Origin: Tabrizicola sp.
GTDB taxonomy: Bacteria; Pseudomonadota; Alphaproteobacteria; Rhodobacterales; Rhodobacteraceae
Assembly: GCF_016793705.1 (NCBI RefSeq)
Contig: NZ_JAEULO010000041.1
Coordinates: 124,001 to 188,000, forward strand
DNA length: 64,000 nucleotides
Reading direction: 5' to 3'
Part shown: in pieces, positions 8,506 through 18,436 of the stretch
Numbering within the stretch: the stretch's first letter is position 1
Layout of the letters: each line of letters begins with the position of its first letter
Notes under the pieces: generated by a model
Told to the model about the DNA's origin: nothing
Seen by the model: only the letters and a program-made list of their open reading frames with translations
The model's database searches: none
Made by a program: the position numbers and the translations under genes

Positions 8506-9290
8506 CAGCGGTATCCCGCCTCGCCGTCGTGGTGCAGGCGCGGCCCGCGCTCCACGATGGGTTCCAGCGTCTTGCCCACCGGCGTGTTCGGGGCGTCGGT
8601 CGGATTGGCCAGCCTGGCCTCGGGGTTGAAGGCCCAGCGGACGCCGTTCGCGATCACTTTCTGCACCAGCGGCTGATGGTAGGTCGGATAGGTCTCATGC
8701 CCCGGCCGGAAGTAGAAGATGTTGCCCGCACCGCGCCGATAGGTGAGGCCCGAGCGGAACACCTCGCCACCCTGGAACCAACTGACGAAGACGGTTTCCA
8801 AGGGCTCCGGCACACCAAAGGGCTCGCCATACATCTCTTCGTATTCGATCTCGAAATGGTCGGGGATGCCCCGCGCGATGGGGTGCTGGCGCGACGTAAC
8901 CCAGAGGCGTTCGCGCTCCCCGGCCTCGCGCCAGGACAGGTTGCAGGGCGCGCCCATCAGCCGCTTGAAGGGTTTCGAGAAATGGGCGGAATGCAGGAAG
9001 ATCACCCCCATGCCGGACCAGACGGCCTCGGCCACGCGCTCGACGATCTCGTCCTGCACGTCACCATGGGCCGCGTGGCCCCACCAGATCAGCACATCGG
9101 TTTCCGCGAGCTTCTTCGCGGTCATCCCGTGCTCCTTGTCCTGAAGCGTGACGGTGGTCGCGGTGATGCCGTCCTCCTTGTTCAGGAACTCGGCAATCGT
9201 ACCGTGCATGGTCTTCGGGTAGACCTCGGCCACCACCTTGTTCTTCTGTTCATGGACGTTCTCGCCCCACACGGTGACGCGGATGGTCAT
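8505..9290 (-). CDS. thuA: ThuA-like protein, trehalose/disaccharide utilization
   Basis: A 261-residue ThuA-family protein (class I glutamine-amidotransferase-like fold without the usual catalytic Cys). It opens [17 protein letters not shown], continues with [13 protein letters not shown] and has [14 protein letters not shown], then [15 protein letters not shown] and [15 protein letters not shown], all typical of the family. No signal peptide is seen, so it is cytoplasmic. Known homologues act with ThuB in making 3-keto disaccharides. It is followed without a gap by thuB and preceded after 62 bases by the transporter ATPase gene. Confidence 0.88.
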   Translation of the reverse strand: MTIRVTVWGENVHEQKNKVVAEVYPKTMHGTIAEFLNKEDGITATTVTLQDKEHGMTAKKLAETDVLIWWGHAAHGDVQDEIVERVAEAVWSGMGVIFLHSAHFSKPFKRLMGAPCNLSWREAGERERLWVTSRQHPIARGIPDHFEIEYEEMYGEPFGVPEPLETVFVSWFQGGEVFRSGLTYRRGAGNIFYFRPGHETYPTYHQPLVQKVIANGVRWAFNPEARLANPTDAPNTPVGKTLEPIVERGPRLHHDGEAGYR

Positions 9291-9352
9291 GGGTCTTCTC
9301 CTTGAAATGACTGCGCGCCCCGACCTCGGGAAGCGGCGCGCGCGGGGTAGGG

Positions 9353-10354
9353 TCAGCGGATCGGTTTACCGTCCGCGTCGAAGCGGTGAAGGTTCGCGGC
9401 CTGGGGCTTGAGCGAGACTTTGGTGCCAACGGCAACGGTCGCCTTGCCGGGACGGCGGACGATGACGGGCTCGTCGCTGCCGATCTCGACAAAGAGATAG
9501 TGGTCGGAGCCCAGATCCTCGACGTGCAGGACTTCGCCCGACCAGGGACCGTTTTCCACCACGTCGATATGTTCCGACCGGGCACCGAGGGTGGTGCAGT
9601 CATGGTCGGCGGCGAATTTGCCGGTCAGGAAGTTCATCTTCGGGCTGCCGATGAAACCCGCGACGAAGATCGAGTTCGGCCGCTCGTAAAGCTCCGCCGG
9701 GCTGCCCGCCTGTTCCAGCCGTCCGTCGCGCAGCACGGCGATCCGGTCGGCCAGCGTCATCGCCTCGACCTGATCATGGGTCACGTAGATCATCGTCACG
9801 TTCGACATCGAATGGTGCAGTTTGGCGATCTCCAGCCGGGTCTGCACCCGAAGGGCCGCGTCGAGGTTCGATAGCGGTTCGTCGAACAGGAACACCCGCG
9901 GGTCACGCACGATGGCGCGGCCGATGGCAACACGCTGGCGCTGGCCGCCCGACAACTGCTTCGGCAGGCGGTCGAGCAGGTGGTCGATCTGGAGAAGCTT
10001 GGCCGCGTTCTCCACCCGCTTCCGGATCTCGGCCTCGCTGGTCTTGTCCAGCTTCATCCCGAAGGCCATGTTGTCGTAGACCTTCATGTGCGGATAAAGC
10101 GCATAGCTCTGGAACACCATGGCGATGCCGCGCCTGGATGGGATCAGGTTGTTAACCCTTTCCCCGTCGAAAAGCATGTCGCCGGTTGTGATCTCCTCCA
10201 GCCCCGAGATCAGCCGCAGAAGCGTGGACTTGCCGCAGCCCGAGGGCCCGACGAAGACCATGAACTCGCCCTTCTCGATGGTCAGGTCGATGCCCTTGAT
10301 CACCTGCACGGCGCCATAGGACTTGGTGACGTTCTTCAGTTCGATCTTTGCCAT
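9353..10354 (-). CDS. thuK: Sugar ABC transporter ATP-binding protein (MalK/UgpC type)
   Basis: A 333-residue ATPase with Walker [10 protein letters not shown] at about residue 37, Q-loop SYALYPHM, signature LSGGQRQR, Walker [13 protein letters not shown] and switch histidine [14 protein letters not shown]. The region after about residue 235 is a shortened TOBE/regulatory domain ([13 protein letters not shown]). It powers the ThuF/ThuG permease pair, whose genes lie 4 bases upstream. MalK-type ATPases of this class are often shared between importers, but the position here fits the dedicated thu order. Confidence 0.9.
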   Translation of the reverse strand: MAKIELKNVTKSYGAVQVIKGIDLTIEKGEFMVFVGPSGCGKSTLLRLISGLEEITTGDMLFDGERVNNLIPSRRGIAMVFQSYALYPHMKVYDNMAFGMKLDKTSEAEIRKRVENAAKLLQIDHLLDRLPKQLSGGQRQRVAIGRAIVRDPRVFLFDEPLSNLDAALRVQTRLEIAKLHHSMSNVTMIYVTHDQVEAMTLADRIAVLRDGRLEQAGSPAELYERPNSIFVAGFIGSPKMNFLTGKFAADHDCTTLGARSEHIDVVENGPWSGEVLHVEDLGSDHYLFVEIGSDEPVIVRRPGKATVAVGTKVSLKPQAANLHRFDADGKPIR

Positions 10355-10358
10355 GATG

Positions 10359-11188
<830 letters not shown>

Positions 11189-11192
<4 letters not shown>

Positions 11193-12139
11193 CTCTGTCC
11201 CTCCCCGGAAAGGTCGACCTTGCCCAGCCAGATGTAGAGGCTGACGAAGATGGCGATGATCGCGAAGAGAAGCGTCGACTGCGCCGCGCCATAGGCGAAC
11301 TTGTCGAAGTCGATCATGTTCTCGCGGCTGATCACCGACATGGTCTTGGTGGCCTTGGAATTTGGCGTCAGCACATAGACCAGGTCGAAGATGCGCAGTG
11401 CGTCGAGCATGCGGAAGATGATCGCCACCGCCAGCGCCGGGCGGATCAGCGGCAGGGTGATCCTGAAGAACACCTTGACCGGGTTGATCCCGTCCAGCTT
11501 CGCCGCCTCGTAGATGTCGCGCGGCACCATCTGCAGGCCGGCAAGGATCAGAAGTGCCATGAAGGGCGTGGTCTTCCAGACATCGACCATCAGCACGGCA
11601 TACATCGCGGTATCGACCGAGGCGGTCCAGGCGATCTTCTGGTCGATGAGGCCCAGATTCAGCGCGATGTCGTTCAGGATGCCGAACTGGTCATTCAGCA
11701 TCCAGGCCCACATCTTGGCCGAAACGATGGTCGGGATCGCCCAGGGGATCAGGATCGCCGCGCGCACCAGCCCGCGGCCCTTGAATTCTGCATTCAGCAC
11801 CAGAGCCACGATCAGGCCCAGCACCGTCTCGAAGAAGACCGAGACGAAGGCGAAGCGCACCGTGTTCCAGACGGCGTTCCACCAGTCGGCGTCGACCAGG
11901 GTGCCGCGCCAGATCCAGCGTCCGCTGTCCAGCACACGCAGCGACAGGTAATTGTCGAAGCCGATCCATTCGCCGCCGTACAGGTCGGACAGCGCGGTGT
12001 CGGTCAGCGAGAACCAGATCGTGCGCAGAAGCGGCCAGGCGGCCACGAAAAACAAGGCTGCCAGCATCGGCGCGATGAACCAGAAGGCTGCGCGCTGGCG
12101 TTGCTGCGAGAGGCTGAGCCCCCCGTCGTTGATTGCCAT
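11189..12139 (-). CDS. thuF: Sugar ABC permease, MalF type
   Basis: A 316-residue permease with six transmembrane segments. The start at 12139 (MAINDGGLSLSQQ) is preferred because GGGAGGGT lies just upstream; the frame stays open a further 19 codons without a better site. The EAA loop is IYEAAKLDGINPVKVFFRITLPLIRPALAVAI. A large periplasmic loop around DTALSDLYGGEWIGFDNYLS fits MalF-type subunits. It pairs with thuG through a 4-base overlap. The solute-binding protein gene lies 108 bases upstream. Confidence 0.9.
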
Positions 12140-12247
12140 GATACCCTCCCCTGTCGGGCCCCCCTCCGAGGCCCGTGAAGATGAGACGGGCGGCAACTGC
12201 TGGGGTCAGCGCCGCCCGTCGGTGGGGTCAGTCAGGTCCGGGAGGAC

Positions 12248-13525
12248 TTACCAGCCCGACCCCTTGATGTCCGTCAGCTCCACTTCAAGAAGCTCCAGGT
12301 TCTCGGCGGCCGAACCCTCACCCGAAAGAGTGTTGTGGACGGCGGACCAGAACTTTGCCGAAACCTCGTTGTACTTGCCGAGCGTGGGCGCCGAGGGGCG
12401 CGGCACGGCGTTCAGGAACACGTCCTTCCACTGCGGGATGATCGGCTGCTTTTCGGCGATCTCGGGATCGTCATACAGCGCGACGATCGTTGGCAGGTTC
12501 GAGGCGATGAGCGCACGCGTCTTCTGCGCCTCCGGCCCCGCAAGATACAGCGCCAGGCTGACCGCGGCGTCCTGCTTGGTCGAGTATTTCGACACCGCGA
12601 CGTTCCAGCCGCCAAGCGTGGCCGCCGAGCTGTCGCCGTCCTTCCCGACCGGCAGGGTGGTCACGCCGAACAGGCCCTTGACCGCCGAGTCGTCGCCGTT
12701 GCCCAAAGTATAGGCATAGGGCCAGTTGCGCATGAAGACCGCATTGCCGGTCTGCCAGACGCCGCGGGCTTCCTCTTCCTGGTAGGCGAGGACCCCATCC
12801 GGGCTGATCGTGCCGACCCAGGACTTCGCGGCCTCCAGCGCGGCGACGGCGTTCTCGTTGTTGATCGAGATCGTGCCGTCGGCCTCGACGATCTGGCCGC
12901 CACCGAAGGACTTCACCCATTCCAGCGCGTTGCAGGTCAGGCCTTCATAGGCGTTGCCCTGCCAGACGAAGCCCCACATGTCGGCCTTGCCCTCGGCGCG
13001 CTCGCCGTCCTGGATGGCCTTGGCGGTTTCAGCCAGCTCGGCCCAGGTCTTCGGCGGGGTCTTGCCGTATTTCTCCAGCAGATCCGTGCGGTAGTAGAGC
13101 GCAGGCGCATCGGTGAAGAGCGGCAGCGCGACCAGCTTGCCGTTCACGGTCTGCGATTCGATGATCGACGGGAAGTGCGTCGGTGCCAGGTCCTTGGCGG
13201 CCTCGGTCAGGTCGACGAAGTGGTCGGCGAGCTGCGGTGCCCAGATCACGTCGGTCTGGTACAGGTCGATGTCGGTCGCCCCAGCGGCAAGCCACAGGCG
13301 GTACTGGCCGAACTGGTCGGTGGTCGAGGCCGGCATCGGGACGATGGTCACGGTGTTGCCGGTGGCTTCTTCCCAGGGCTTCACGATGGTCTTGAAGTCC
13401 TCGACCGCGTTGCCGACGGCGCCCGAAACATAGAACAACTCTTCAGCCATGACGGGAGCGCCGAACACGGCAAGCATGGCTGCGGTTGCGGTCGCGCGAA
13501 CTGCGCGGCCTTTCATGATCATCAT
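12248..13525 (-). CDS. thuE: Periplasmic disaccharide-binding protein (trehalose/maltose type)
   Basis: A 425-residue family-1 solute-binding protein. GGAGG ends about 7 bases before the ATG at 13525, giving MMIMKGRAVRATATAAMLAVFGAPVMAEE, a Sec signal cleaved near APVMA-EE. The mature part begins ELFYVSGAVGNAVEDFKTIVKPWEEATG. Landmarks are DLYQTDVIWAPQLADHF, ALYYRTDLLEKYG, TWAELAETAKAIQDGER and GKAAFMRNWPY-like VFMRNWPYAYTLG, as in trehalose/maltose receptors. It is the first structural gene after its regulator and behind an operator-bearing promoter. Exact sugar specificity is inferred from gene order. Confidence 0.87.
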   Translation of the reverse strand: MMIMKGRAVRATATAAMLAVFGAPVMAEELFYVSGAVGNAVEDFKTIVKPWEEATGNTVTIVPMPASTTDQFGQYRLWLAAGATDIDLYQTDVIWAPQLADHFVDLTEAAKDLAPTHFPSIIESQTVNGKLVALPLFTDAPALYYRTDLLEKYGKTPPKTWAELAETAKAIQDGERAEGKADMWGFVWQGNAYEGLTCNALEWVKSFGGGQIVEADGTISINNENAVAALEAAKSWVGTISPDGVLAYQEEEARGVWQTGNAVFMRNWPYAYTLGNGDDSAVKGLFGVTTLPVGKDGDSSAATLGGWNVAVSKYSTKQDAAVSLALYLAGPEAQKTRALIASNLPTIVALYDDPEIAEKQPIIPQWKDVFLNAVPRPSAPTLGKYNEVSAKFWSAVHNTLSGEGSAAENLELLEVELTDIKGSGW

Positions 13526-13588
13526 AGGTTTTCCTCCCATTGGACGCCGCTGTGGCGCGCCATCTCCGTGGCAAAACGCCCGAAAAAA

Positions 13589-13634
13589 TCCGAAACGTTT
13601 CGGAAAAGATAGTCTCCAAAGCGCTTTCGGTCAA
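13589..13634 (-). promoter_or_regulatory. thuE promoter with two LacI-type operators
   Basis: On the minus strand TTGACC (13629-13634) and TATCTT (13606-13611) are separated by exactly 17 bases, a sigma-70-like promoter. A perfect 10-bp palindrome AAAGCGCTTT (13618-13627) lies in the spacer, and a perfect 16-bp palindrome TCCGAAACGTTTCGGA (13589-13604) lies immediately after the -10 box. Both look like LacI-family operators, and the adjacent upstream gene encodes such a regulator. This is an arrangement for direct repression of the thu genes. Confidence 0.78.
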
Positions 13635-13648
13635 CGATTCGATGCAGT

Positions 13649-14680
13649 TCATGCCATCGCGGCGTCGGCTACCGAATTGCGCTCGATGAAGGTGTAGCTG
13701 CCGATCCGTTGCAGCGTTGCAAGCGGCTTTCCCTCGATGGCTCCGGTCAGGCAGTCCACCAGAGGCTCCCAACTGTCGCGAAGCGGCGCCTTGGTGACAG
13801 TAAGGGCCGGGAAGAATGCCGAGGCGCGCAGGCTTGGCAATTCATCATCATGCGCAACGACCGAGACATCGGTCGGCACCCGGAGACCAAGCGCTGCCAG
13901 CGCCTGATAGACGCCGCGTGCCAGACGGACGTTTCCGCAGACGATCGCCGTAGGGCGCGGAGCGTCGCCACTGAACAGACGGATGGTATGGGTCAGGCCG
14001 TTTGCTTCGTCCATCTCGCCGCCCAGGTGCAGATGCGGCAACTCCTCGGCGCCCGCATCCCGCAGGGCACGGCAGTATCCCTGTTTGCGCACCGTGACAT
14101 AGCTGCGCCCGGAAATCCCGTTCAGCAACGCGATGCATCGATGGCCACGAGCTGTCAGATGCGACGTGAGGTCATAGGCAAGCTGTTCATTCTCAATGTC
14201 AAAATAGGGATAGTCGATGGCTTTCCCCACCCGGCCGTGCACGACAAAGGCGATGCCGGCCTTCTTCAGGAAGTCGATCCTGGGGTCATGGTCCAGCGGG
14301 TCGATCAGCACGAAGCCGTCCAGCATCGCCTTGCCGATAAGCCGTTGATAAACCGGCAGCACCGGCTCGTGCTCGGCCATGATGTGCAGGACGAATTGCA
14401 TGCCCCGGCCGGAAAACTGCGCCGAGAGACCGGCCACGGCTTCGATGAAGATGCCGTCCTGGCCGATGTTGCGGTGCTGTGGCACGACGAGCCCGACCAT
14501 GCCCGACCGGCCCGAGACCAGTTTGCGGGCCGAGGCGTTCGGGTGGTAGTTCATCGCCTGCGCCATCTCCTTGACCCGGAGACGGGTTTCCTCGCTCACA
14601 TCGGAGTGATCGTTCAGCGCCCGGCTGACCTGGGTGATCGACAGGTCGAGAGTCCGCGCGATGTCCTTCAGCGTCGCCAT
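13649..14680 (-). CDS. thuR: LacI-family repressor of the thu operon
   Basis: A 343-residue regulator. The start at 14680 (MATLKDIARTLDLSITQVSRALNDHSDVS) is the family's standard helix-turn-helix beginning; the frame is open further upstream but that part has no family match. The hinge-helix region follows at about residue 45-60 (NYHPNASARKLVSGRSG), and then a periplasmic-binding-like effector domain (GLVVPQHRNIGQDGIFIEAVAGLSAQF; DVSVVAHDDELPSL). It precedes thuE on the same strand with the operator promoter between them. A near-copy of the operator sits just upstream of its own start, so autoregulation is likely. Confidence 0.88.
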   Translation of the reverse strand: MATLKDIARTLDLSITQVSRALNDHSDVSEETRLRVKEMAQAMNYHPNASARKLVSGRSGMVGLVVPQHRNIGQDGIFIEAVAGLSAQFSGRGMQFVLHIMAEHEPVLPVYQRLIGKAMLDGFVLIDPLDHDPRIDFLKKAGIAFVVHGRVGKAIDYPYFDIENEQLAYDLTSHLTARGHRCIALLNGISGRSYVTVRKQGYCRALRDAGAEELPHLHLGGEMDEANGLTHTIRLFSGDAPRPTAIVCGNVRLARGVYQALAALGLRVPTDVSVVAHDDELPSLRASAFFPALTVTKAPLRDSWEPLVDCLTGAIEGKPLATLQRIGSYTFIERNSVADAAMA

Positions 14681-14703
14681 GACCCAAACCCCTTTGGAAC
14701 CAA

Positions 14704-14719
14704 TCCGAAACATTTCGGA
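14704..14719 (-). promoter_or_regulatory. Putative autoregulatory LacI operator
   Basis: TCCGAAACATTTCGGA differs by one central base from the perfect operator upstream of thuE. It lies 24 bases before the thuR start codon, where binding would block its own transcription. Confidence 0.7.
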
Positions 14720-14905
14720 TGCAAAAAAGCAACGAAAAAAGGTCCGGACCTTCCGGTGATTTCCGCGCGGATTCGAACATCGCGGGATCCGCCTGATTCT
14801 CCTGTCGTTCGGACATTCTCGGCGGTCGTTCCGGTCCCGATGCGCGATTCTGCGCCGCCGACGCGTCGCCGCGCGCACCCTTGGTTGTGCGCCCGCATTG
14901 CGTCG

Positions 14906-14939
14906 TTGACAGGATCATGGTCTGCGGGAGTAATCTCCC
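14906..14939 (+). promoter_or_regulatory. Candidate promoter of the polyamine-type ABC operon
   Basis: TTGACA (14906-14911) is followed after 17 bases by AGTAAT (14929-14934). The latter lies in a perfect inverted repeat, GGGAG-TAAT-CTCCC (14926-14939), that could be an operator. The gene start is 135 bases downstream. The rest of the 393-base gap between thuR and this operon (14681-15073) shows only the thuR operator and no gene. Confidence 0.5.
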
Positions 14940-15073
14940 GTCACCGGGCGCGCGCCCGTCGATCGACACGGTCCCGTTCTGTGGGAACTGCCAGTCAGAC
15001 CGGCCTGCGTCTGCACGAATGATAACAAACGGGACGGCTCGCGCCCCGCATCCAATAAACCAGGGAGACTACC

Positions 15074-16201
15074 GTGAAACACACCGCCTCCGCCTTCAGC
15101 CGCCGCCGGTTCCTGCAAGGGTCCGCCGCCGGCCTCGGCGCTCTCGCCGCTCCGGCGATCATCTCGTCCAAGGCCTTGGCCTCGTCGGGCGAGGTCAACT
15201 TCACCGGCTGGGCCGGCTATCCCGCTCTGGCCGAGAAGGTGTTCCCCGCCTTCACCGCCGCGACCGGCATCACCGTGAACTTCAAGGAACTGCCCGACCA
15301 GGACACCATGTATGCCGACGCCAAGGTCGCGCTGGAAGCCGGCGGCATCGACGTGATCGAGCCGACGATCGACCGCGTCGGCGCCTGGGATTCGAACGGG
15401 CTCCTGGGGGCTTGGGACGAATCGAAACTGGCGATGGACAACTACCTGCCCGGCCTCGCCGATGGCGCCGCGGGGGAACGTTCGCGTCCCGGCGGCGTGC
15501 TGAAGTATGTCCCGTCGAACTGGGGCACGGAATCGCTGGTGGTGAACACCGCCAACGCCAAGCTCTCCTCACCCCCCTCGCTGGGCGATCTCTTCAACCC
15601 GGAGAACCCCGCCACCGTCCGCCCGCACTCGGCGCTCGCCGCGATGGGCCGCTGGCTCGACGCCACCGGCAAGCTGCCGCGCCCGTGGATGGACGGCTAC
15701 AGCGACATGGCCGCGATGACCGAGCTGTGGGACATCGCGCTGGCCGAGGCGATCAAGGCCAAGGGCAACATCGTGCAGTGGTGGTCGGGCGAGAACGAGG
15801 CGAACGCCGGCTTCACCGCCAACGGCGCGACCGTCGGCCTGTGCTGGGATTCCACCGGCTACAACCTGCGCAATGATGGCTATGCCTATGTCGCCCCGGC
15901 GGAAGGCGCCTTCGCCTGGCACCAGGGCTTCGTCCTGATGAAGAACGCCGCCAACGTCGAGCAGGCGCATGAGTTCGCCAAATACATCTCGACGCCGGAA
16001 GGGGCGGCGGGCTGGGCCTCGGCCTTCTCGTCCAACCCGGTGGGCAAGGGCGCGTCCGAACTGCTGAACCCGGATGTCTCGGCCTATTACAACGGCACTT
16101 TCAACGAAGACGCGCTGTCGAAGCTGTGGTGGTGGCCCGACCAGTCGGCCGACTTCCTCGCCAAGCGCGCGGAATACGCCGACAAGTACAAGGCCGCCTG
16201 A
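15074..16201 (+). CDS. Tat-exported solute-binding protein, polyamine (PotD) type
   Basis: A 375-residue periplasmic receptor. It starts with GTG (CAGGGAG 6-7 bases upstream). The N-terminus SRRRFLQGSAAGLGALAAPAI is a twin-arginine signal, so it is exported folded. The mature part (GEVNFTGWAGYPALAEKVFPAFTAATGITV) and DVIEPTIDRVGAWDSNGLL follow the spermidine/putrescine-binding pattern, with aromatic residues in NIVQWWSGENEA and GLCWDSTGYNLRNDGYAYV. It heads a transporter operon with a PotA-type ATPase and two permeases. A terminator separates it from them. The ligand may be a polyamine or a related small cation. Confidence 0.82.
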   Translation: MKHTASAFSRRRFLQGSAAGLGALAAPAIISSKALASSGEVNFTGWAGYPALAEKVFPAFTAATGITVNFKELPDQDTMYADAKVALEAGGIDVIEPTIDRVGAWDSNGLLGAWDESKLAMDNYLPGLADGAAGERSRPGGVLKYVPSNWGTESLVVNTANAKLSSPPSLGDLFNPENPATVRPHSALAAMGRWLDATGKLPRPWMDGYSDMAAMTELWDIALAEAIKAKGNIVQWWSGENEANAGFTANGATVGLCWDSTGYNLRNDGYAYVAPAEGAFAWHQGFVLMKNAANVEQAHEFAKYISTPEGAAGWASAFSSNPVGKGASELLNPDVSAYYNGTFNEDALSKLWWWPDQSADFLAKRAEYADKYKAA

Positions 16202-16231
16202 TCAGGGCCGCCCCAGTGCACAACTGAAGCG

Positions 16232-16270
16232 GGGACGCCGGGCTTGTTTGGGCTCGGCGTGCCTTTTTTT
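16232..16270 (+). terminator. Rho-independent terminator behind the binding-protein gene
   Basis: GGGACGCCGGGCTT (from 16232) and GGGCTCGGCGTGCC (to 16263) form a G+C-rich stem with a short TGTTT-type loop, counting G-U pairs. The run of seven T (16264-16270) follows immediately. It lies inside the operon, 144 bases before the ATPase gene, so it would lower expression of ATPase and permeases relative to the binding protein. Confidence 0.8.
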
Positions 16271-16413
16271 GGGCAAGGCAACGGCGGCCTGGACCGAATG
16301 TCGCGCCGAATCTGGCGATACCCATTGATCGGCCGGGGCTGCCTGCTAGCCTGCAACAAAAAGACCGCAAGCCTGAAATAAGAAGACTGACTGTCAGGGG
16401 GACCACGCCGACC

Positions 16414-17496
16414 ATGAGCGCGGGAATTGATCTGGAAAATGTCTGCTGCGACTTCGGCACCTTCCGGGCCGTGGACAATGCCAATGTCTCGATAAAGCCG
16501 GGCGAGTTCTTCTCGTTCCTCGGGCCCTCGGGCTGCGGCAAGACCACGATCCTGCGCATGGTCTCGGGCTTCATCGAGCCGACGCAGGGCGCAATAAAGA
16601 TTGGCGGCAAGGACATGCGGGGAAGTCGCCCGAACCAGCGGCCCACCGCGCTCATCTTCCAGAACCTCGCGCTGTTTCCGCTGATGCCGATCTGGGAGAA
16701 CATCTCCTTCGGGCTGGAGGTTCGTGGCGTCGACAAGGCCACGCGACGGAAGAAGGCCGAGGATCTCTTGAAACTGGTCGACCTGCCGGGGGCCGCTGAC
16801 AAGATGGTCAGCCAGCTTTCCGGCGGCCAGAAGCAGCGCGTCGCCATCGCCCGCGCCCTGGCGGTGGAGCCTTCGGTCATGCTTCTGGACGAACCGCTCT
16901 CGGCCCTTGACCTCAAGCTCCGCCAGCACATGCGGGCCGAGCTGCGCGCCATCCAGAAGCGCACCGGCGTGACCTTCATCTACATCACACACGACCAGGG
17001 CGAGGCGCTGGCCATGTCCGACCGGGTGGGCGTCATGTCCCAGGGCCGCATCCAGCAGATCGCCGCCCCGCGCGACATCTATGACAATCCGGTCAACGGT
17101 TTCGTCGCCTCTTTCGTGGGCGAAAACAACATCTTCGAGGGCGATATCAGCCCGGTCGCCGACGGCATGGCCTCCCTCAGCGGTCCGCACGGCAACTTCC
17201 GGGCCCGCATCCTCCCGGATGCGCAGGGCAAGGCGCTGAAGCTTTACGTCCGGCCGGAACATACGAAGCTGTCGAAGACCGCCGCAGCCGAAAACTCGGT
17301 CGAGATGGAAGTGACCGAAGTGGCCTTCGAGGGCGCCTTCATCTCGGTCCATGGCCTGGCCTCCGGGGGCAAGCGCATCCAGGCCGAAGTCAAGAACGAC
17401 GGGGTCACGCAGGCTCCGGCGGTAGGCGAGAAAGTCTTCGCCACCTTCGACGCGGCGCGGGCCCTGCTGTTGCCCGACGCAAACGTGAGGGGGTAG
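16414..17496 (+). CDS. ABC transporter ATP-binding protein, PotA type
   Basis: A 360-residue ATPase with Walker A GPSGCGKTT near residue 41, signature LSGGQKQR, Walker B VMLLDEPLSALDLKLR and switch YITHDQGEALAMSD. A C-terminal TOBE_2 domain (residues about 280-355, YVRPEHTKLSKTAAAENSVEM) is typical of polyamine/iron-type importers. It is followed after 4 bases by the first permease gene, with GAGGGGG before that start. The binding protein is encoded upstream across the terminator. Confidence 0.9.
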   Translation: MSAGIDLENVCCDFGTFRAVDNANVSIKPGEFFSFLGPSGCGKTTILRMVSGFIEPTQGAIKIGGKDMRGSRPNQRPTALIFQNLALFPLMPIWENISFGLEVRGVDKATRRKKAEDLLKLVDLPGAADKMVSQLSGGQKQRVAIARALAVEPSVMLLDEPLSALDLKLRQHMRAELRAIQKRTGVTFIYITHDQGEALAMSDRVGVMSQGRIQQIAAPRDIYDNPVNGFVASFVGENNIFEGDISPVADGMASLSGPHGNFRARILPDAQGKALKLYVRPEHTKLSKTAAAENSVEMEVTEVAFEGAFISVHGLASGGKRIQAEVKNDGVTQAPAVGEKVFATFDAARALLLPDANVRG

Positions 17497-17500
17497 GCCG

Positions 17501-18436
17501 ATGGAGGACCTGATCCGCCGCTACGGAACCGGGCTGACTGCGGTCTTCTGCCTGCTGGTCGCCTTCTGGATCCTCGTGCTGGTGATCCTGCCGAACTTCG
17601 CGATGTTCGAGCAAAGCTTCCGGCCCTATCTGCCGGTGGTCGACATCGGCGGGCCGAAGGATGTCTTCACGATGGGGAACTACGAGAAGATCCTGGCCAA
17701 CCCGGTCGAGACGTCGTGGTTCGGTATCCCGATCACCATCCCGATCCACATCAGCACATTCGTCGATACGGTGTTCTTCTCGGCCCTCGTGACGCTGATG
17801 ACGCTGATCCTGGCCTATCCGCTCGCCTATTTCCTGGCCAAGGTTGCGAACCCCCGGTCGATCCCGACACTGCTTCTCCTCCTCTTCATCCCGATGTGGG
17901 TTTCCGAGGCGCTTCGCGCCTTCGCCTGGTACATCATCCTGACCTTCAACGGGCCGCTGAACGCGCTTCTGAAGGCATTGGGGATCATCGACCAGGGGGT
18001 ACGCTGGCAGAACGGGGTCGTCACCTCCTACGACGCCATCGTGATCGTGCTGACCTATTGCTACGTCCTGTTCATGCTGTTCCCGATCTACACCGCGATC
18101 ACCTCGCTCGACACCAACCAGATCGAGGCGGCAGAGGACCTCGGCTCGCCCTGGTGGCGGACGCATTGGCGGGTGGTGATCCCGCACGCGAAACCGGGCA
18201 TCGCCTCGGGCTGCGTCATGGTCTTCATGCTGTCCGCAGGGTCGCTGCTCGTGCCCACCGTCGTCGGCTCGACCAAGGCCAACTGGTTCCCGCAGACGAT
18301 CTACACCTGGTTCAACGACGCGCTCGACTGGAACACCGGGGCGGCCTATTCGATGATCTTCCTTCTGGTCTGCATCCTCTTCGTCATCGTGATGATGCGG
18401 GTCTTCAAGGTCAAACTGTCGGACATCGCCAAATGA
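17501..18436 (+). CDS. ABC transporter permease, PotB type
   Basis: A 311-residue inner-membrane permease. Six transmembrane segments are visible, the first at about 14-36 (GLTAVFCLLVAFWILVLVIL). The EAA loop is IEAAEDLGSPWWRTHWRVVIPHAKPGI, a PotB-like sequence. A periplasmic segment containing SWFGIPITIPIHISTFVDT precedes the core. The TGA overlaps the next gene's ATG by 4 bases, so both permeases are made in equal amounts. Confidence 0.9.
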   Translation: MEDLIRRYGTGLTAVFCLLVAFWILVLVILPNFAMFEQSFRPYLPVVDIGGPKDVFTMGNYEKILANPVETSWFGIPITIPIHISTFVDTVFFSALVTLMTLILAYPLAYFLAKVANPRSIPTLLLLLFIPMWVSEALRAFAWYIILTFNGPLNALLKALGIIDQGVRWQNGVVTSYDAIVIVLTYCYVLFMLFPIYTAITSLDTNQIEAAEDLGSPWWRTHWRVVIPHAKPGIASGCVMVFMLSAGSLLVPTVVGSTKANWFPQTIYTWFNDALDWNTGAAYSMIFLLVCILFVIVMMRVFKVKLSDIAK

